Shown here piece by piece: positions 1 through 8,974 of a stretch of DNA of 64,000 bases (positions within the stretch are counted from its first letter, which is position 1; every line of letters starts with the position of its first letter). The position numbers were made by a program, and so were the translations under genes. The notes under the pieces were generated by a model. That model was not told the DNA's origin. It worked only from the letters and a program-made list of their open reading frames with translations, and searched no databases. Origin of the DNA: Fontibacterium oligotrophicum (GTDB taxonomy: Bacteria; Pseudomonadota; Alphaproteobacteria; Pelagibacterales; Pelagibacteraceae); NCBI GenBank assembly GCA_965235975.1, contig CBDDZZ010000002.1:248001-312000 (forward strand), given 5' to 3'.

Positions 1-1783
1 AATGTATTTGATGAAGATCTTTTTTATGAACATCTGCGGGAATAAATACATTCAATGATTGTGCTTGAGATATATAAGGAGTTCTATCTGCTGAAAGATC
101 AATTAACCATCTTTGATCAAGTTCAAATGCAGTCTTAAAAATATCTTTTTCTTCCTGTGTTAGAAAATTTAAATGCTGAATGGATCCTTGGTTTGTTGTG
201 ATAGAAGACCAAACATCGCTGTTGTTTTGCCCATATTTTTCTAAAAGTTCTTCTAAAAATTTATTTCTCACATTAAATGAACCAGATAACGTTTTATGTG
301 TATAGCTATTTGCAGCTATAGGCTCAATTCCTGGAGAAGATCCACCGCAAATAATAGAAATAGATGCCGTTGGAGCTATTGCTGTTTTATTAGAAAATCT
401 CTCCATAATCCCATATTCCGCAGCATCAGGGCACGCTCCTCTTTCTTCTGCTAATTTTTTTGACGCTTTATTAACTTCTTGATCGATATATTTAAAAATT
501 TTTGTATTCCAAACTTTAGCCATGACAGATTCAAATGGAATTAAATTTTTTTGTAAGAAAGAGTGAAATCCCATAACACCTAAACCAACACTTCTTTCAC
601 GGTGTGCTGAATACTTTGCGTCTTTAAAAGAATCTGGTGCTTTTTCTATAAACTCACTTAAAATATTATCTAAAAATCTCATAATATCTTCAACAAAATT
701 TTTATCATTCTTCCACTCATCGTAAGTTTCTAAATTTATTGACGATAAACAACAAACAGCTGTTCTATCTTTTCCATTTTTATCAATTCCTGTTGGTAAA
801 GTAATTTCCGAACAAAGGTTTGATGTCTTAACTGTTAAGCCTGCAAGTTTATGATGCTGTGGTATCATTCTATTTACTGTGTCTATAAAAATGATGTAAG
901 GCTCACCTGTTTCAACTCTCGCAGTTAACAATCTAATCCATAAATTTCTTGCAGAAATAGTTGCTTGGACTACTCCATCATAAGGACTTTTTAATGCCCA
1001 TTGTTCGTCAAGCTCAACAGCTCTCATGAAAGCGTCAGTAACTAAAACTCCGTGATGTAAATTTAAAGCTTTTCTATTTGGGTCGCCTCCTGTTGGTCTT
1101 CTCATCTCGATAAATTCTTCAATTTCAGGATGATCAATTTGTAAATAACATGCAGCCGATCCTCTTCTTAATGATCCTTGGCTGATTGCTAAAGTTAATG
1201 AGTCCATCACTTTAATGAATGGAATAATTCCAGAAGTTTTTCCAACTCGGCCAATTTTTTCTCCAATGGATCTTAAATTACCCCAGTAACTTCCTATTCC
1301 ACCGCCTCTTGCTGCAAGCCAAACATTTTCTGACCAAAGATCTAAAATGCCGTCTAGACTATCTGTGGCTTCATTTAAAAAACAAGATATTGGCAAACCT
1401 CTGTCCGTTCCTGCATTCGACAAAACTGGCGTTGCTGGCATGAACCAAAGGTTACTTATGTAATTATAAATTCTTTGTGCGTGTAAATTGTTATCAGCAT
1501 AATTTGCTGCAACTCTGGCAAATAAATCTTGGTAAGACTCTCCTTCTGCTAAATATCTGTCATCTAAAGTTGCTTTACCGAAATTTGTTAATTTTGAATC
1601 TTTGGATCGGTCAATCTTAATTGTGATCCCTCTTTCGTTTTGAAATAATTCTGTTTCTTTTGTTAAAGAAAAAAGATCTGGTTTTTTAAGATCCTGAACG
1701 TTAGATTTAGGAGTTGATGTTGGAATGTCGATTCCTTTATCCAAAACGAGGTTCTTGATGGCTAAAGCCAAATTATCTTGCAT
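1..1783 (-). CDS. nrdA: Ribonucleoside-diphosphate reductase alpha subunit, partial (C-terminus beyond window)
   Basis: Catalytic large subunit of ribonucleotide reductase, which reduces ribonucleotides to deoxyribonucleotides for DNA synthesis. The reading frame opens at an ATG at 1783 and runs without a stop off the left edge, giving about 594 visible codons. Around residue 120-131 it has PATPVLSNAGT followed by a cysteine in ISCFLNEA. Near residue 321 it has NLCSEI, the Asn-Cys-Glu triad that carries the thiyl radical, and soon after CCLSSINLE with the partner cysteine. The N-terminus is short (about 70 residues before the catalytic fold), so no full ATP-cone is recognisable. The redox-active tail is outside the window. 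A beta subunit gene is expected nearby but is not visible. Class I is favoured over B12-dependent class II from the overall motif pattern, but this was not tested by alignment. Confidence 0.93.
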   Translation of the reverse strand, partial: MQDNLALAIKNLVLDKGIDIPTSTPKSNVQDLKKPDLFSLTKETELFQNERGITIKIDRSKDSKLTNFGKATLDDRYLAEGESYQDLFARVAANYADNNLHAQRIYNYISNLWFMPATPVLSNAGTDRGLPISCFLNEATDSLDGILDLWSENVWLAARGGGIGSYWGNLRSIGEKIGRVGKTSGIIPFIKVMDSLTLAISQGSLRRGSAACYLQIDHPEIEEFIEMRRPTGGDPNRKALNLHHGVLVTDAFMRAVELDEQWALKSPYDGVVQATISARNLWIRLLTARVETGEPYIIFIDTVNRMIPQHHKLAGLTVKTSNLCSEITLPTGIDKNGKDRTAVCCLSSINLETYDEWKNDKNFVEDIMRFLDNILSEFIEKAPDSFKDAKYSAHRERSVGLGVMGFHSFLQKNLIPFESVMAKVWNTKIFKYIDQEVNKASKKLAEERGACPDAAEYGIMERFSNKTAIAPTASISIICGGSSPGIEPIAANSYTHKTLSGSFNVRNKFLEELLEKYGQNNSDVWSSITTNQGSIQHLNFLTQEEKDIFKTAFELDQRWLIDLSADRTPYISQAQSLNVFIPADVHKKDLHQIH

Positions 1784-1815
1784 AATTCTATATTTTATTA
1801 GATTTTTGCGGTAAA

Positions 1816-1891
1816 ACAACTACATGTTGTGTTACAAAATCATGAATATACTATTAATAAGTATACTACAATAGAACATTAATAGAACATT
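1816..1891. promoter_or_regulatory. Palindromes and an 11-bp tandem repeat between nrdA and the mutase gene
   Basis: The 173-base gap between divergent genes holds two short inverted repeats, ACAAC-N5-GTTGT at 1816-1830 and TATACT-N7-AGTATA at 1847-1865. Their centres are about 33 bases apart, close to three helical turns. Directly beside them is a perfect tandem duplication of AATAGAACATT at 1870-1880 and 1881-1891. Paired NrdR boxes with this kind of spacing are known upstream of nrd genes, but neither palindrome matches the NrdR consensus well. Regulatory function is inferred from position and symmetry only. Confidence 0.4.
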
Positions 1892-1956
1892 ATAAAAAAG
1901 TCAATTAAAAAAATTTAATTTTGATAAACCATTAAAAAATAACAATTAAATTTTTA

Positions 1957-3411
1957 ATGAATTCTAAAGATACTCACATAAACAAAAATGGTTTTAGAGA
2001 ATACGATGCGAGATGGTTGTATCCTAAAGACATAAATTTAGGGGGTATAAAAAATTTAGGAATAGGCCTTGGAACACAAATCACAAATAGAACTAAAAAA
2101 AATCCACGAGTAATTGTCGGTCATGATTATCGATCTTATAGTGAAGAGATAAAAAAATCACTAATAAACGGATTAATGGAAGCTGGATGTCAGGTTGAGG
2201 ATGTGGGTTTATCGCTTTCGCCTATGGTATATTTTGCTCAATTTGAATTAAATGCTGATGGAGTGGCCATGGTTACAGCTAGTCATAATGAAAATGGCTG
2301 GACTGGAGTTAAAATGGGAATTGAAAAAGGATTAACCCATGCCCCAGAGGAAATGAATGAACTTAAAGATATTGTGCTAAATCAAAAATTTAATTTTGAT
2401 ACAGGATCTTATAAAGAAATTAAAGGATTTAAAGAAATATATATTAATAATTTAATATCTAAAAATAAAATAAAAAAAAAAATTAAAGTAGTTGTTGCTT
2501 GTGGAAATGGGACTGCTGGAGTATTTGCTCCTCAAATCTTAAAGGGAATTGGTTGCGAAGTTATAGAACTAGATTGTAATTTAGATTTTACTTTCCCAAA
2601 ATACAATCCTAATCCTGAGGATTTAAAAATGTTACATGCTATTTCAAAAGCGGTAAAAGATAATAATGCTGATGTTGGCTTTGGCTTTGATGGAGATGGA
2701 GATAGAGTTGGAGTTATTGATAATAAGGGAGAAGAAATTTTTTCTGATAAAATTGGACTTTTAATAGCTCGAAACCTTGCTCCAAAATATAAAGGATCTA
2801 AGTTTATTGTAGATGTTAAATCTACGGGTTTATTTGCAAAAGATAAAATTCTAAAAGAAAATAATTGTGAGACTATATATTGGAAAACAGGACATTCTCA
2901 TATTAAAAGAAAAGTAAATCAAATTAAAGCGCTTGCTGGATTTGAAAAAAGTGGTCACTTTTTTTTTAATAAACCTTTAGGATATGGTTATGATGATGGA
3001 ATTAATTCGGCACTTCAAGTCTGTCATTTGCTTAATGATCAAAATAAAAAAATGAATGAAATAATTAATGATCTGCCGAAGACTTATCAAACACCCACTA
3101 TGGCGCCATTTTGTAAAGATGAAGAAAAATATTTAGTAGTTGAAGATTTAATTAAACAAGTAGAGTTATTAAAAGTTAAAAATACAAAAATAGATAATCA
3201 AACCATTACAGATATATTAACAATTAATGGAGTTCGGTTTTCGTTAGAAGATGGGTCATGGGGGTTAATAAGAGCCTCGTCCAATAAACCTTCATTAGTC
3301 GTGGTAACTGAAAGCCCAACTTCAAATGAGCGTAAGAAAAAGATATTTGAATTTATTGATAATTTACTTCAAAAAACTGGAAAAATTGGAGAATACGACC
3401 AAAAAATCTAG
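1957..3411 (+). CDS. manB: Phosphomannomutase/phosphoglucomutase (alpha-D-phosphohexomutase family)
   Basis: Interconverts hexose 1-phosphate and 6-phosphate (mannose or glucose), feeding sugar nucleotides for envelope polysaccharides; cytoplasmic. At 484 aa it is a normal length for the AlgC-like branch. Family marks in order are FREYDARW at residues 13-20, the phosphoserine loop TASHN at 107-111 (Ser109) and the metal-binding DGDGDR at 245-250. The sugar-specificity loop reads GFEKSGH instead of the more usual GEMSGH, so the glutamate position is kept but the surroundings differ. Its TAG stop is interlocked with the stop of the convergent next gene in a CTAG tetramer. A second family member, glmM, lies at 55.5 kb, so this copy is the hexose enzyme. 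Exact substrate preference (Man or Glc) cannot be read from sequence. Confidence 0.88.
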   Translation: MNSKDTHINKNGFREYDARWLYPKDINLGGIKNLGIGLGTQITNRTKKNPRVIVGHDYRSYSEEIKKSLINGLMEAGCQVEDVGLSLSPMVYFAQFELNADGVAMVTASHNENGWTGVKMGIEKGLTHAPEEMNELKDIVLNQKFNFDTGSYKEIKGFKEIYINNLISKNKIKKKIKVVVACGNGTAGVFAPQILKGIGCEVIELDCNLDFTFPKYNPNPEDLKMLHAISKAVKDNNADVGFGFDGDGDRVGVIDNKGEEIFSDKIGLLIARNLAPKYKGSKFIVDVKSTGLFAKDKILKENNCETIYWKTGHSHIKRKVNQIKALAGFEKSGHFFFNKPLGYGYDDGINSALQVCHLLNDQNKKMNEIINDLPKTYQTPTMAPFCKDEEKYLVVEDLIKQVELLKVKNTKIDNQTITDILTINGVRFSLEDGSWGLIRASSNKPSLVVVTESPTSNERKKKIFEFIDNLLQKTGKIGEYDQKI

Positions 3412-3896
3412 TTTTCCTTAGTCCAATATCCATAGACACAACGGGTACCATTTCTAGAACAATCAAAAATATCATTAAGAACTCCATCAATAACGACTGT
3501 TAAATGTTTTGAACAAGAAACAATCAGTGTACCCATAGGTAACTCTTCTCTCTTTAAATGAACCTTGCAACCTTGCCCTACAAACATAGTAGGTGTCCAT
3601 TTCCAGCCCAGTTTTTCTAAATATTTTTTTAATACCACTCTATGCGTGCCACTTCTTGGGCTGTCATTTCTCTGCTTTAAACTTCTAGCGAGTTTAGTTC
3701 GTGATGTATTTCTAAATTCTTGATTAGCTTTAAATAAATCATCATATACTTTTTGATATGGAGACCCTGTTGCGATAGCGATAGATCTAACCACGCAGTC
3801 CCCCGCTTGACCTTTAAAACCAGCGGCAGCTCTACCACCGTCATTAATTTTTAACTCTAAATTACTTCTCGAAAATAGTTTTTTAAAAAAAAACAA
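3408..3896 (-). CDS. Conserved hypothetical protein with a possible papain-like Cys-His-Asp site
   Basis: A 162-residue protein of a type I recall only as a conserved hypothetical in alphaproteobacteria and phages. Conserved-looking blocks are GFKGQAGDCVVRSIAIATG at residues 26-44, GWKWTPTMFVGQGC at 97-110, and SKHLTVVIDG then DIFDCSRNGTRCVYGYW near the end. The order Cys34, His131, Asp145 with these flanks resembles the catalytic arrangement of papain-like or C39-like cysteine peptidases; this is inference, not a family assignment. There is no signal peptide or membrane segment. It lies 13 bases downstream of sgaA on the same strand, so it is probably cotranscribed with it. Confidence 0.75.
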   Translation of the reverse strand: MFFFKKLFSRSNLELKINDGGRAAAGFKGQAGDCVVRSIAIATGSPYQKVYDDLFKANQEFRNTSRTKLARSLKQRNDSPRSGTHRVVLKKYLEKLGWKWTPTMFVGQGCKVHLKREELPMGTLIVSCSKHLTVVIDGVLNDIFDCSRNGTRCVYGYWTKEN

Positions 3897-3909
3897 AAAT
3901 GACTATTTC

Positions 3910-5085
3910 TTAATTAGACAAATGCTCGATGGCGGTCATTAAACCACCTGGCTTGTAAGGAATTTTAGATTTTTTTAAACCCATCTCAACTCCTGCTAAG
4001 GTTCCAGCCAACATTAGATCATTGAACCATCCAAGATGTCCTATTCTAAAAACTTTACCTTTAACTTTATTAAGCCCAGTGCCTAAAGACATATTATATT
4101 CATCTAAAATAACTTTTCTAACGTAATCAGCATCATGCCCCTCTGGTAAAAGAACAGCTGTTAAGGAGTTAGAATATTGCTCCGGATTTTTACAAAGAAT
4201 TTCAAGTCCCCAAGCTTTAACTGCTGCACGAGTTGCCTCTCCATGTCTTGTATGTCTTTTAAATACATTTTCTAATCCTTCTTCCATTAACATATTTAAT
4301 GCCTCTTCTAATCCGTAAATCAAATTTGTACCTGGCGTAAATGGAAAAAAACCAGCTTTGTTATTGTCAAGTAAAGGACCCCAGTCCCAATATGATTTAG
4401 GTAACGTTGATTTTTTATAAGCCTCTAAAGCTTTATGACTTACTGCGTTAAAAGATAACCCTGGTGGAAGTAATAATCCTTTTTGAGATCCAGTAACTGT
4501 TACATCAACTTTCCACTCTTCGTGTCTGTAATCAATTGAACCTAGTGAAGAAATCGTATCTACTAATAATAACGCTGGATGTTTAAGACTATTGATGACA
4601 TCACTAATTTTTTTAACATTACTTACAACTCCAGTTGAAGTCTCACAATGTACAACAAAAACTGCTTTTATTTTATGAGATTTATCTTCTGATAATTTTT
4701 TCTCAACAATCTTTGGATCAACTCCACTTCGCCAATCTCCTGGCACCCAATCTATATCTAACTTAAACTTTAAACCCATGTCCCACCATAAAGATGAGAA
4801 ATGTCCTGTTTCAAACATTAAAACTTTATCACCTGGGCTTAGAACGTTGACCATGGCAGCTTCCCAAGCTCCAGTTCCAGAGCCTGTAAACATAATCACT
4901 GGCTGAGTTGTTTTAAAAACAAGTTTTACTCTCTCTAAAACTCTTTTTGAAAGTTCAGCAAATTCTAAAGATCGATGATCAATGGTTGGATTATCCATAG
5001 CTCTTAAAACTCTATCTGGAACGTTCGTTGGTCCTGGAATTTGTAAAAAATGTCGGCCAGGTTTGAAGGTGTTAGATTTAGACAT
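3910..5085 (-). CDS. sgaA: Serine--glyoxylate aminotransferase (class V aminotransferase)
   Basis: PLP enzyme that transfers the amino group of serine (or alanine/aspartate) to glyoxylate, giving glycine and hydroxypyruvate. This links glyoxylate, serine and one-carbon metabolism. The 391-aa length fits the family. Visible marks are the N-terminal PGPTNVPDRVLRAM, the substrate loop FTGSGTGAWEAA at 66-77, the PLP-contacting LLVDTISSLGS near 173-183, and the Schiff-base lysine in TGSQKGL (Lys202). Glycine from this reaction could feed the folate-linked pathways represented elsewhere by fhs. The start ATG at 5085 is well placed at the family N-terminus. Alanine-glyoxylate aminotransferase is the main alternative name; specificity is not readable. 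Confidence 0.9.
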   Translation of the reverse strand: MSKSNTFKPGRHFLQIPGPTNVPDRVLRAMDNPTIDHRSLEFAELSKRVLERVKLVFKTTQPVIMFTGSGTGAWEAAMVNVLSPGDKVLMFETGHFSSLWWDMGLKFKLDIDWVPGDWRSGVDPKIVEKKLSEDKSHKIKAVFVVHCETSTGVVSNVKKISDVINSLKHPALLLVDTISSLGSIDYRHEEWKVDVTVTGSQKGLLLPPGLSFNAVSHKALEAYKKSTLPKSYWDWGPLLDNNKAGFFPFTPGTNLIYGLEEALNMLMEEGLENVFKRHTRHGEATRAAVKAWGLEILCKNPEQYSNSLTAVLLPEGHDADYVRKVILDEYNMSLGTGLNKVKGKVFRIGHLGWFNDLMLAGTLAGVEMGLKKSKIPYKPGGLMTAIEHLSN

Positions 5086-5153
5086 TGAATTTTTAAAAGT
5101 TAATAAATGTTTTTAATACAAAATTATAATTTAAGATAATAAAAAAATTTTTA

Positions 5154-5168
5154 ACAACTTAAAGTTGT
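5154..5168 (-). terminator. Short hairpin with T-tract downstream of the 48-aa gene
   Basis: ACAAC-N5-GTTGT, flanked on the minus strand by an A-rich stretch before and a run of seven T after it. It sits between the small ORF at 5179-5325 and sgaA on the minus strand. A weak rho-independent terminator; the stem is only 5 bp plus A/T extensions. Confidence 0.5.
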
Positions 5169-5178
5169 AAAATTTTTA

Positions 5179-5325
5179 TTACTTTGTTGTCTCTTTTACT
5201 TTTTGTATTACTGAGTCAGTGGCTTCTTTTACTGTCTTAACACTTGAATCAATAACCTGCTGTGTTTTCTCGGGTCCAGCACCTATTGTTAATCCCATCA
5301 CGAAAATAGCGGCAAAAAAAATCAT
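5179..5325 (-). CDS. Small single-pass membrane protein, 48 aa, unknown function
   Basis: An ATG at 5325 opens a 48-residue frame ending in TAA at 5179. Residues 1-16 are hydrophobic (MIFFAAIFVMGLTIGAG); the rest is a polar, lysine- and threonine-rich tail with a heptad-like pattern (VIDSSVKTVKEATDSVIQKV). Together this looks like a membrane-anchored amphipathic helix. The frame stays open upstream through FFFKNARILF before a stop, with no start codon there, so the real N-terminus may be longer if a base is missing. It fills an otherwise empty 279-base gap, lies between dusA and sgaA on their strand, and is followed by a hairpin. I do not recognise the family. Confidence 0.55.
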   Translation of the reverse strand: MIFFAAIFVMGLTIGAGPEKTQQVIDSSVKTVKEATDSVIQKVKETTK

Positions 5326-5364
5326 AAATAAAATTCTAGCATTCTTAAAAAAGAATACAAATAA

Positions 5365-6354
5365 TTAGTTATATGTTTTTATTGAATTATGTTTAACAAT
5401 ATCCAGCATATAATTAACTTTACTTACATCAGCATCTCTTACGAGCATATTATCACTTAAATATCTTTTCCAAAAATTTGCTCCATTAATTCCGTGAAAC
5501 AATCCAACTGTATGCCGCATCACTTGGTTAACCCTTGTTCCCTTTTTAACTTCCACCAGACAATATTCTACAATTTTTTTTACTATTTCTTCTCTTGAAG
5601 GAACATTGTTATTATTAAATATCTCTCTTTCAATATCTGCTAAAAAATAAGGCGAATGATAAATAGATCTACCGATCATTACTCCATCCAGGTTATTTAA
5701 ATGTTCTTTGATTTGTTCTGTAGTCGTAATTCCACCATTAATAATAATTTCTAAATTAGGATTGTTATCTTTTATTTGTTTTACAATTCTATAATTTAAT
5801 TTTGGTATTCTTAAATTATCTCTTGGACTTAAGCCTTTTAAAATAGCTTTTCTTGCGTGCAAAATAATTGTTTTAACACCTGCGCTAGCTATTTTTTTTA
5901 TAAATTTATCTAAATATTCAAAATCTTCTACATCATCAAAACCTATTCTAGTTTTAACAGTCACTGGAAGTTTTGTTGAGTTCACCATTCCTGAAAGACA
6001 TTCTGCAACTAATTCAGGCTCTTTAATTAAACAAGCTCCAAACTTATTTTTCTGAACTTTTTTACTAGGGCACCCTAAATTTAAATTTATCTCATCATAA
6101 TTATAATCTTCAGCAATCCTTGATGCCTCCGACAACTCTTTTACTGAGGAGCCACCCAACTGAAGGGCAACTGGTTTTTCGAACTCACTAAATTCTAAAA
6201 CATTTTTTTGCTTACCTTTTAATATAGCGCCTGTAGATATCATCTCAGAATAAAGCATTACATTTTTACTTATCAATCTTAGAAAATAGCGATCATGTCT
6301 GTCTGTACAGTCCATCATAGGAGCAACACAAACTTTTCTATTAACTTTAGACAT
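5365..6354 (-). CDS. dusA: tRNA-dihydrouridine synthase A
   Basis: FMN-dependent enzyme reducing uridine 20 and 20a in the D-loop of tRNAs to dihydrouridine, with NADPH as donor. The DusA subgroup is shown by the N-terminal CVAPMMDCTDRHDRYF. It is followed by LQLGGSS, NLNLGCPSKKVQKNKFGACL (the second cysteine being the catalytic acid), VKTRIGFDD, and the phosphate-binding INGGI and MIGRSIYHSP. Length 329 aa is standard. Its ATG overlaps the stop of the upstream malonyl-CoA decarboxylase gene in the octamer ATGTCTAA, suggesting translational coupling although the functions are unrelated. It is probably the last gene of the long minus-strand transcript that begins at the TRAP binding-protein gene. 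Confidence 0.95.
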   Translation of the reverse strand: MSKVNRKVCVAPMMDCTDRHDRYFLRLISKNVMLYSEMISTGAILKGKQKNVLEFSEFEKPVALQLGGSSVKELSEASRIAEDYNYDEINLNLGCPSKKVQKNKFGACLIKEPELVAECLSGMVNSTKLPVTVKTRIGFDDVEDFEYLDKFIKKIASAGVKTIILHARKAILKGLSPRDNLRIPKLNYRIVKQIKDNNPNLEIIINGGITTTEQIKEHLNNLDGVMIGRSIYHSPYFLADIEREIFNNNNVPSREEIVKKIVEYCLVEVKKGTRVNQVMRHTVGLFHGINGANFWKRYLSDNMLVRDADVSKVNYMLDIVKHNSIKTYN

Positions 6355-7654
6355 GTTCTTTTAAATTATTCATTATTGAAATTTTACCCTTATTAACAAA
6401 ATCTTCATGATTTTTAACTATTTTTTCAAGCTCATAATAGTAATTAACCATTATTCCAAAAGACTCTTTATATCCATTGGATGATAAGTCAGCATTTATC
6501 ACAATATCATAAATCGATGCGCCATTATTTAAATGAAAGTTTGCAACTCCATTTAAAGGACGATTATTAAATTTTTCTTCTGTTAAGTAATAATAAGTAA
6601 TTTTTTTTAGTATCTCTTTATTTTCTTCAATTTTTTTGTAATTAAAAGAGTCAATATTTTCATCTTTTAAAAAATATAATTGACTAGAATTATTATTCTT
6701 TAAAATACTTTTTATTTTTGTCTCTGGCTGTTTTAAAAACCATGAAGCAAGTCCTGGTATTGGAGACAAAGTGTAGAATTGTTTTACTTTTGGAAATTCT
6801 TGTTGAATTTCAAAAACAACTCTTTTGATAAGAAAATTTCCAAGAGTTATTTGCTGAAGGCCTTTATTAGAATTACTTATGGAGTAAAAAGTGACAGAGT
6901 CATAATCATCAGTATTGCTTATGTCTCCTTCGGTAATAGCCTGTATTGAATTTCCAATGCCTTTTGTAAAAGCAACTTGGACAAAAATTAATGGTTCTTT
7001 ATCCAAGATTGGATGGAAATAAGCGTAAAATAATCTATCGTTTTCTAATCTTCTATAAAGAGCCTCTATACTTTTTATCTCGTGGACTCTCTCATTTTTA
7101 ATAATTTTCTGCAGTATGTCAGGATCAGTATCTTTTTTAATACGTGTTAACTTTAAAAAGCCTGGATTAAACCAAGATCTAAATAAATGTCTAAAATCTT
7201 TATCTAAACTTTTAAGTTCAGGATGTTTATTTAAAAAATAAATTAAATCTTCTCTCATCTTAACTAAATATTGGGTACCATTAGGAGCTAGATTTAATCG
7301 TCTTATTAATTCCTGTCTTTTTCCCTCAGTTGCCTCATTTAAAATTTCTAAATTTGTCTCATTGTTTTTATCTATAAACGCTTTGCAGGCTTTACTTATT
7401 ATTGAATAATTTGGTTTATATTTTTTATCTATCTGTAAGAAAAAAACTTCTTTTTCTTCTAAATTTAACTTTTCATATAATTGCCAAATTTCGCGAGCAA
7501 TAGTAATGCCGGAGACTACTCCATCCTCAGATATTAATTGATCGCATAAATCAGATAGATGAGATGATGAGTCTTTTTTTTTGGTAAATAGATTTGAAAA
7601 AAGTCCTTTACCTTTATCTGCAATAAAATTTAAGAATTTTTTTAAACCCAACAT
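6347..7654 (-). CDS. Malonyl-CoA decarboxylase
   Basis: Converts malonyl-CoA to acetyl-CoA and CO2. At 435 aa it has the expected helical N-terminal part and a GNAT-like C-terminal part. The core block SVTFYSISNSNKGLQQITLG (254-273) and TLSPIPGLASWF (295-306) carry the catalytic serine (Ser297). VANFHLNNGASIYDI (370-384) carries the catalytic histidine (His374). These correspond to Ser329 and His423 of the human enzyme. It starts 7 bases after the stop of dctM and is followed by dusA with an 8-base overlap. The adjacent complete TRAP transporter and the divergent CoA-transferase suggest that its substrate comes from imported malonate. A fatty-acid regulatory role is the alternative. Confidence 0.9.
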   Translation of the reverse strand: MLGLKKFLNFIADKGKGLFSNLFTKKKDSSSHLSDLCDQLISEDGVVSGITIAREIWQLYEKLNLEEKEVFFLQIDKKYKPNYSIISKACKAFIDKNNETNLEILNEATEGKRQELIRRLNLAPNGTQYLVKMREDLIYFLNKHPELKSLDKDFRHLFRSWFNPGFLKLTRIKKDTDPDILQKIIKNERVHEIKSIEALYRRLENDRLFYAYFHPILDKEPLIFVQVAFTKGIGNSIQAITEGDISNTDDYDSVTFYSISNSNKGLQQITLGNFLIKRVVFEIQQEFPKVKQFYTLSPIPGLASWFLKQPETKIKSILKNNNSSQLYFLKDENIDSFNYKKIEENKEILKKITYYYLTEEKFNNRPLNGVANFHLNNGASIYDIVINADLSSNGYKESFGIMVNYYYELEKIVKNHEDFVNKGKISIMNNLKEHV

Positions 7655-7661
7655 GGGTTTA

Positions 7662-8972
7662 TTATTTCATTACAGTGCTTGGAAGCCAAGTTGCAATTTC
7701 AGGAAAAATACAAAGTAAAACTATTTGTAAAATCATCAATAAAACAAATGGAAATGAACCTTTTAAAATTTTGCCAATTGAAATATCTGGTGCAATACCC
7801 TTTATGACAAACAAATTAAGTCCAACGGGGGGTGTAATTAGGCCTATTTCCATATTAATTGTCATAACAACTCCAAACCAAATCGGATCAAAACCTGCGG
7901 CTGTAATAATTGGATAAAGAATTGGTGCGGTCATAAGAATAATTGCAACAGGCGGTAAAAAACAACCAGCGATTAATAAAAATATATTAATGTAAAGCAA
8001 CAGCATCCATTTATTGGCTGCGATCTCAACCATTTCTTTAGCTAAAGTCTGAGTGATGTAAAGATTAGATAAAATAAAACTAAAAAGAAATGAAGCTGCT
8101 ATAATTAACATTAGCATTACGCTTTCTTTCATTGATTCTTCAAGGATTGCCCAGATATCCTTAAACCTGTACATTTTATAAATCACAGCAACTAGAATTA
8201 CACTAATTAGCGCCCCAACAGCTGAAGCTTCATTGGGAGTTGCTATACCACCGTACAATACATAAAGAACACCAACAACTAATAAAAAAAATGGTATTAT
8301 TTTTGGTAAAATTTCAAATCGTTGCTTCCATGAATATTTAATTACCTCAACTTTCTCTGAGCCTTCTCTATTTATTCTAGCGTAAACTATAGCCCAAATC
8401 ATAAACAACGCTGTAAGCATAATTCCTGGAATAATTCCTGCTATAAATAATTTACCAATTGAGGTTCCGGTCGAGATTCCATAAATGATCATTGTGATAC
8501 TTGGTGGAATCAAAATTCCAAGTGTACCACCAGCGCAAATTGTTCCTGTTGCAAGCTCTGCAGAGTATCCTCGCTTTCTCATTTCAGGAATTCCCATTTT
8601 ACCAATTGCAGCGCAAGTTGCTGGAGAGGATCCACATAAAGCTGCAAAAATAGAACAGGCGCCTAAATTTGAAACAATTAAACCACCTGGAACTTTATTT
8701 AACCATCGATCAAGTGCTGAATATAAATCTTTTCCAGCAGGAGAGGCTGCAACCGCAATGCCCATAAGCAAGAACATGGGTATAGTAACAATACCGAAAT
8801 CTTGTAGTCCATTCCAAAACTGTTCAGCTAAAAGAGGAACTCTTCCAAAACCTTCGATGGCTAAAAAAAAAACTGAAGAAACTAATGCTAAACCAAATGC
8901 TATTGGTATTCCCGTTGCAAGCACTGCTAAAGTTGCAACTACAATCCATAAAGCAAGTGTTAATGGTTCCAT
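7662..8972 (-). CDS. dctM: TRAP transporter large permease, DctM type
   Basis: Large membrane subunit of a tripartite ATP-independent periplasmic transporter; it forms the sodium-coupled translocation path in the inner membrane. The 436 aa are almost wholly hydrophobic with about a dozen helices. Family signatures include LATGIPIAFGLAL near the N-terminus, AALCGSSPATCAAIGKMGIP, GGTLGILIPPSITMIIYG, and late in the protein NMEIGLITPPVGLNLFV. The gene begins 2 bases after the stop of dctQ and is followed 7 bases later by malonyl-CoA decarboxylase. Substrate is not readable from this subunit; a dicarboxylate such as malonate is inferred from context. Confidence 0.93.
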   Translation of the reverse strand: MEPLTLALWIVVATLAVLATGIPIAFGLALVSSVFFLAIEGFGRVPLLAEQFWNGLQDFGIVTIPMFLLMGIAVAASPAGKDLYSALDRWLNKVPGGLIVSNLGACSIFAALCGSSPATCAAIGKMGIPEMRKRGYSAELATGTICAGGTLGILIPPSITMIIYGISTGTSIGKLFIAGIIPGIMLTALFMIWAIVYARINREGSEKVEVIKYSWKQRFEILPKIIPFFLLVVGVLYVLYGGIATPNEASAVGALISVILVAVIYKMYRFKDIWAILEESMKESVMLMLIIAASFLFSFILSNLYITQTLAKEMVEIAANKWMLLLYINIFLLIAGCFLPPVAIILMTAPILYPIITAAGFDPIWFGVVMTINMEIGLITPPVGLNLFVIKGIAPDISIGKILKGSFPFVLLMILQIVLLCIFPEIATWLPSTVMK

Positions 8973-8974
8973 TT

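Noticed and set aside
1870..1891. Tandem 11-bp repeats here and at 33726-33747 as a possible CRISPR or microsatellite array
   Set aside because: Only two copies each, no spacers, no cas genes. The second pair forms part of a terminator-like hairpin.
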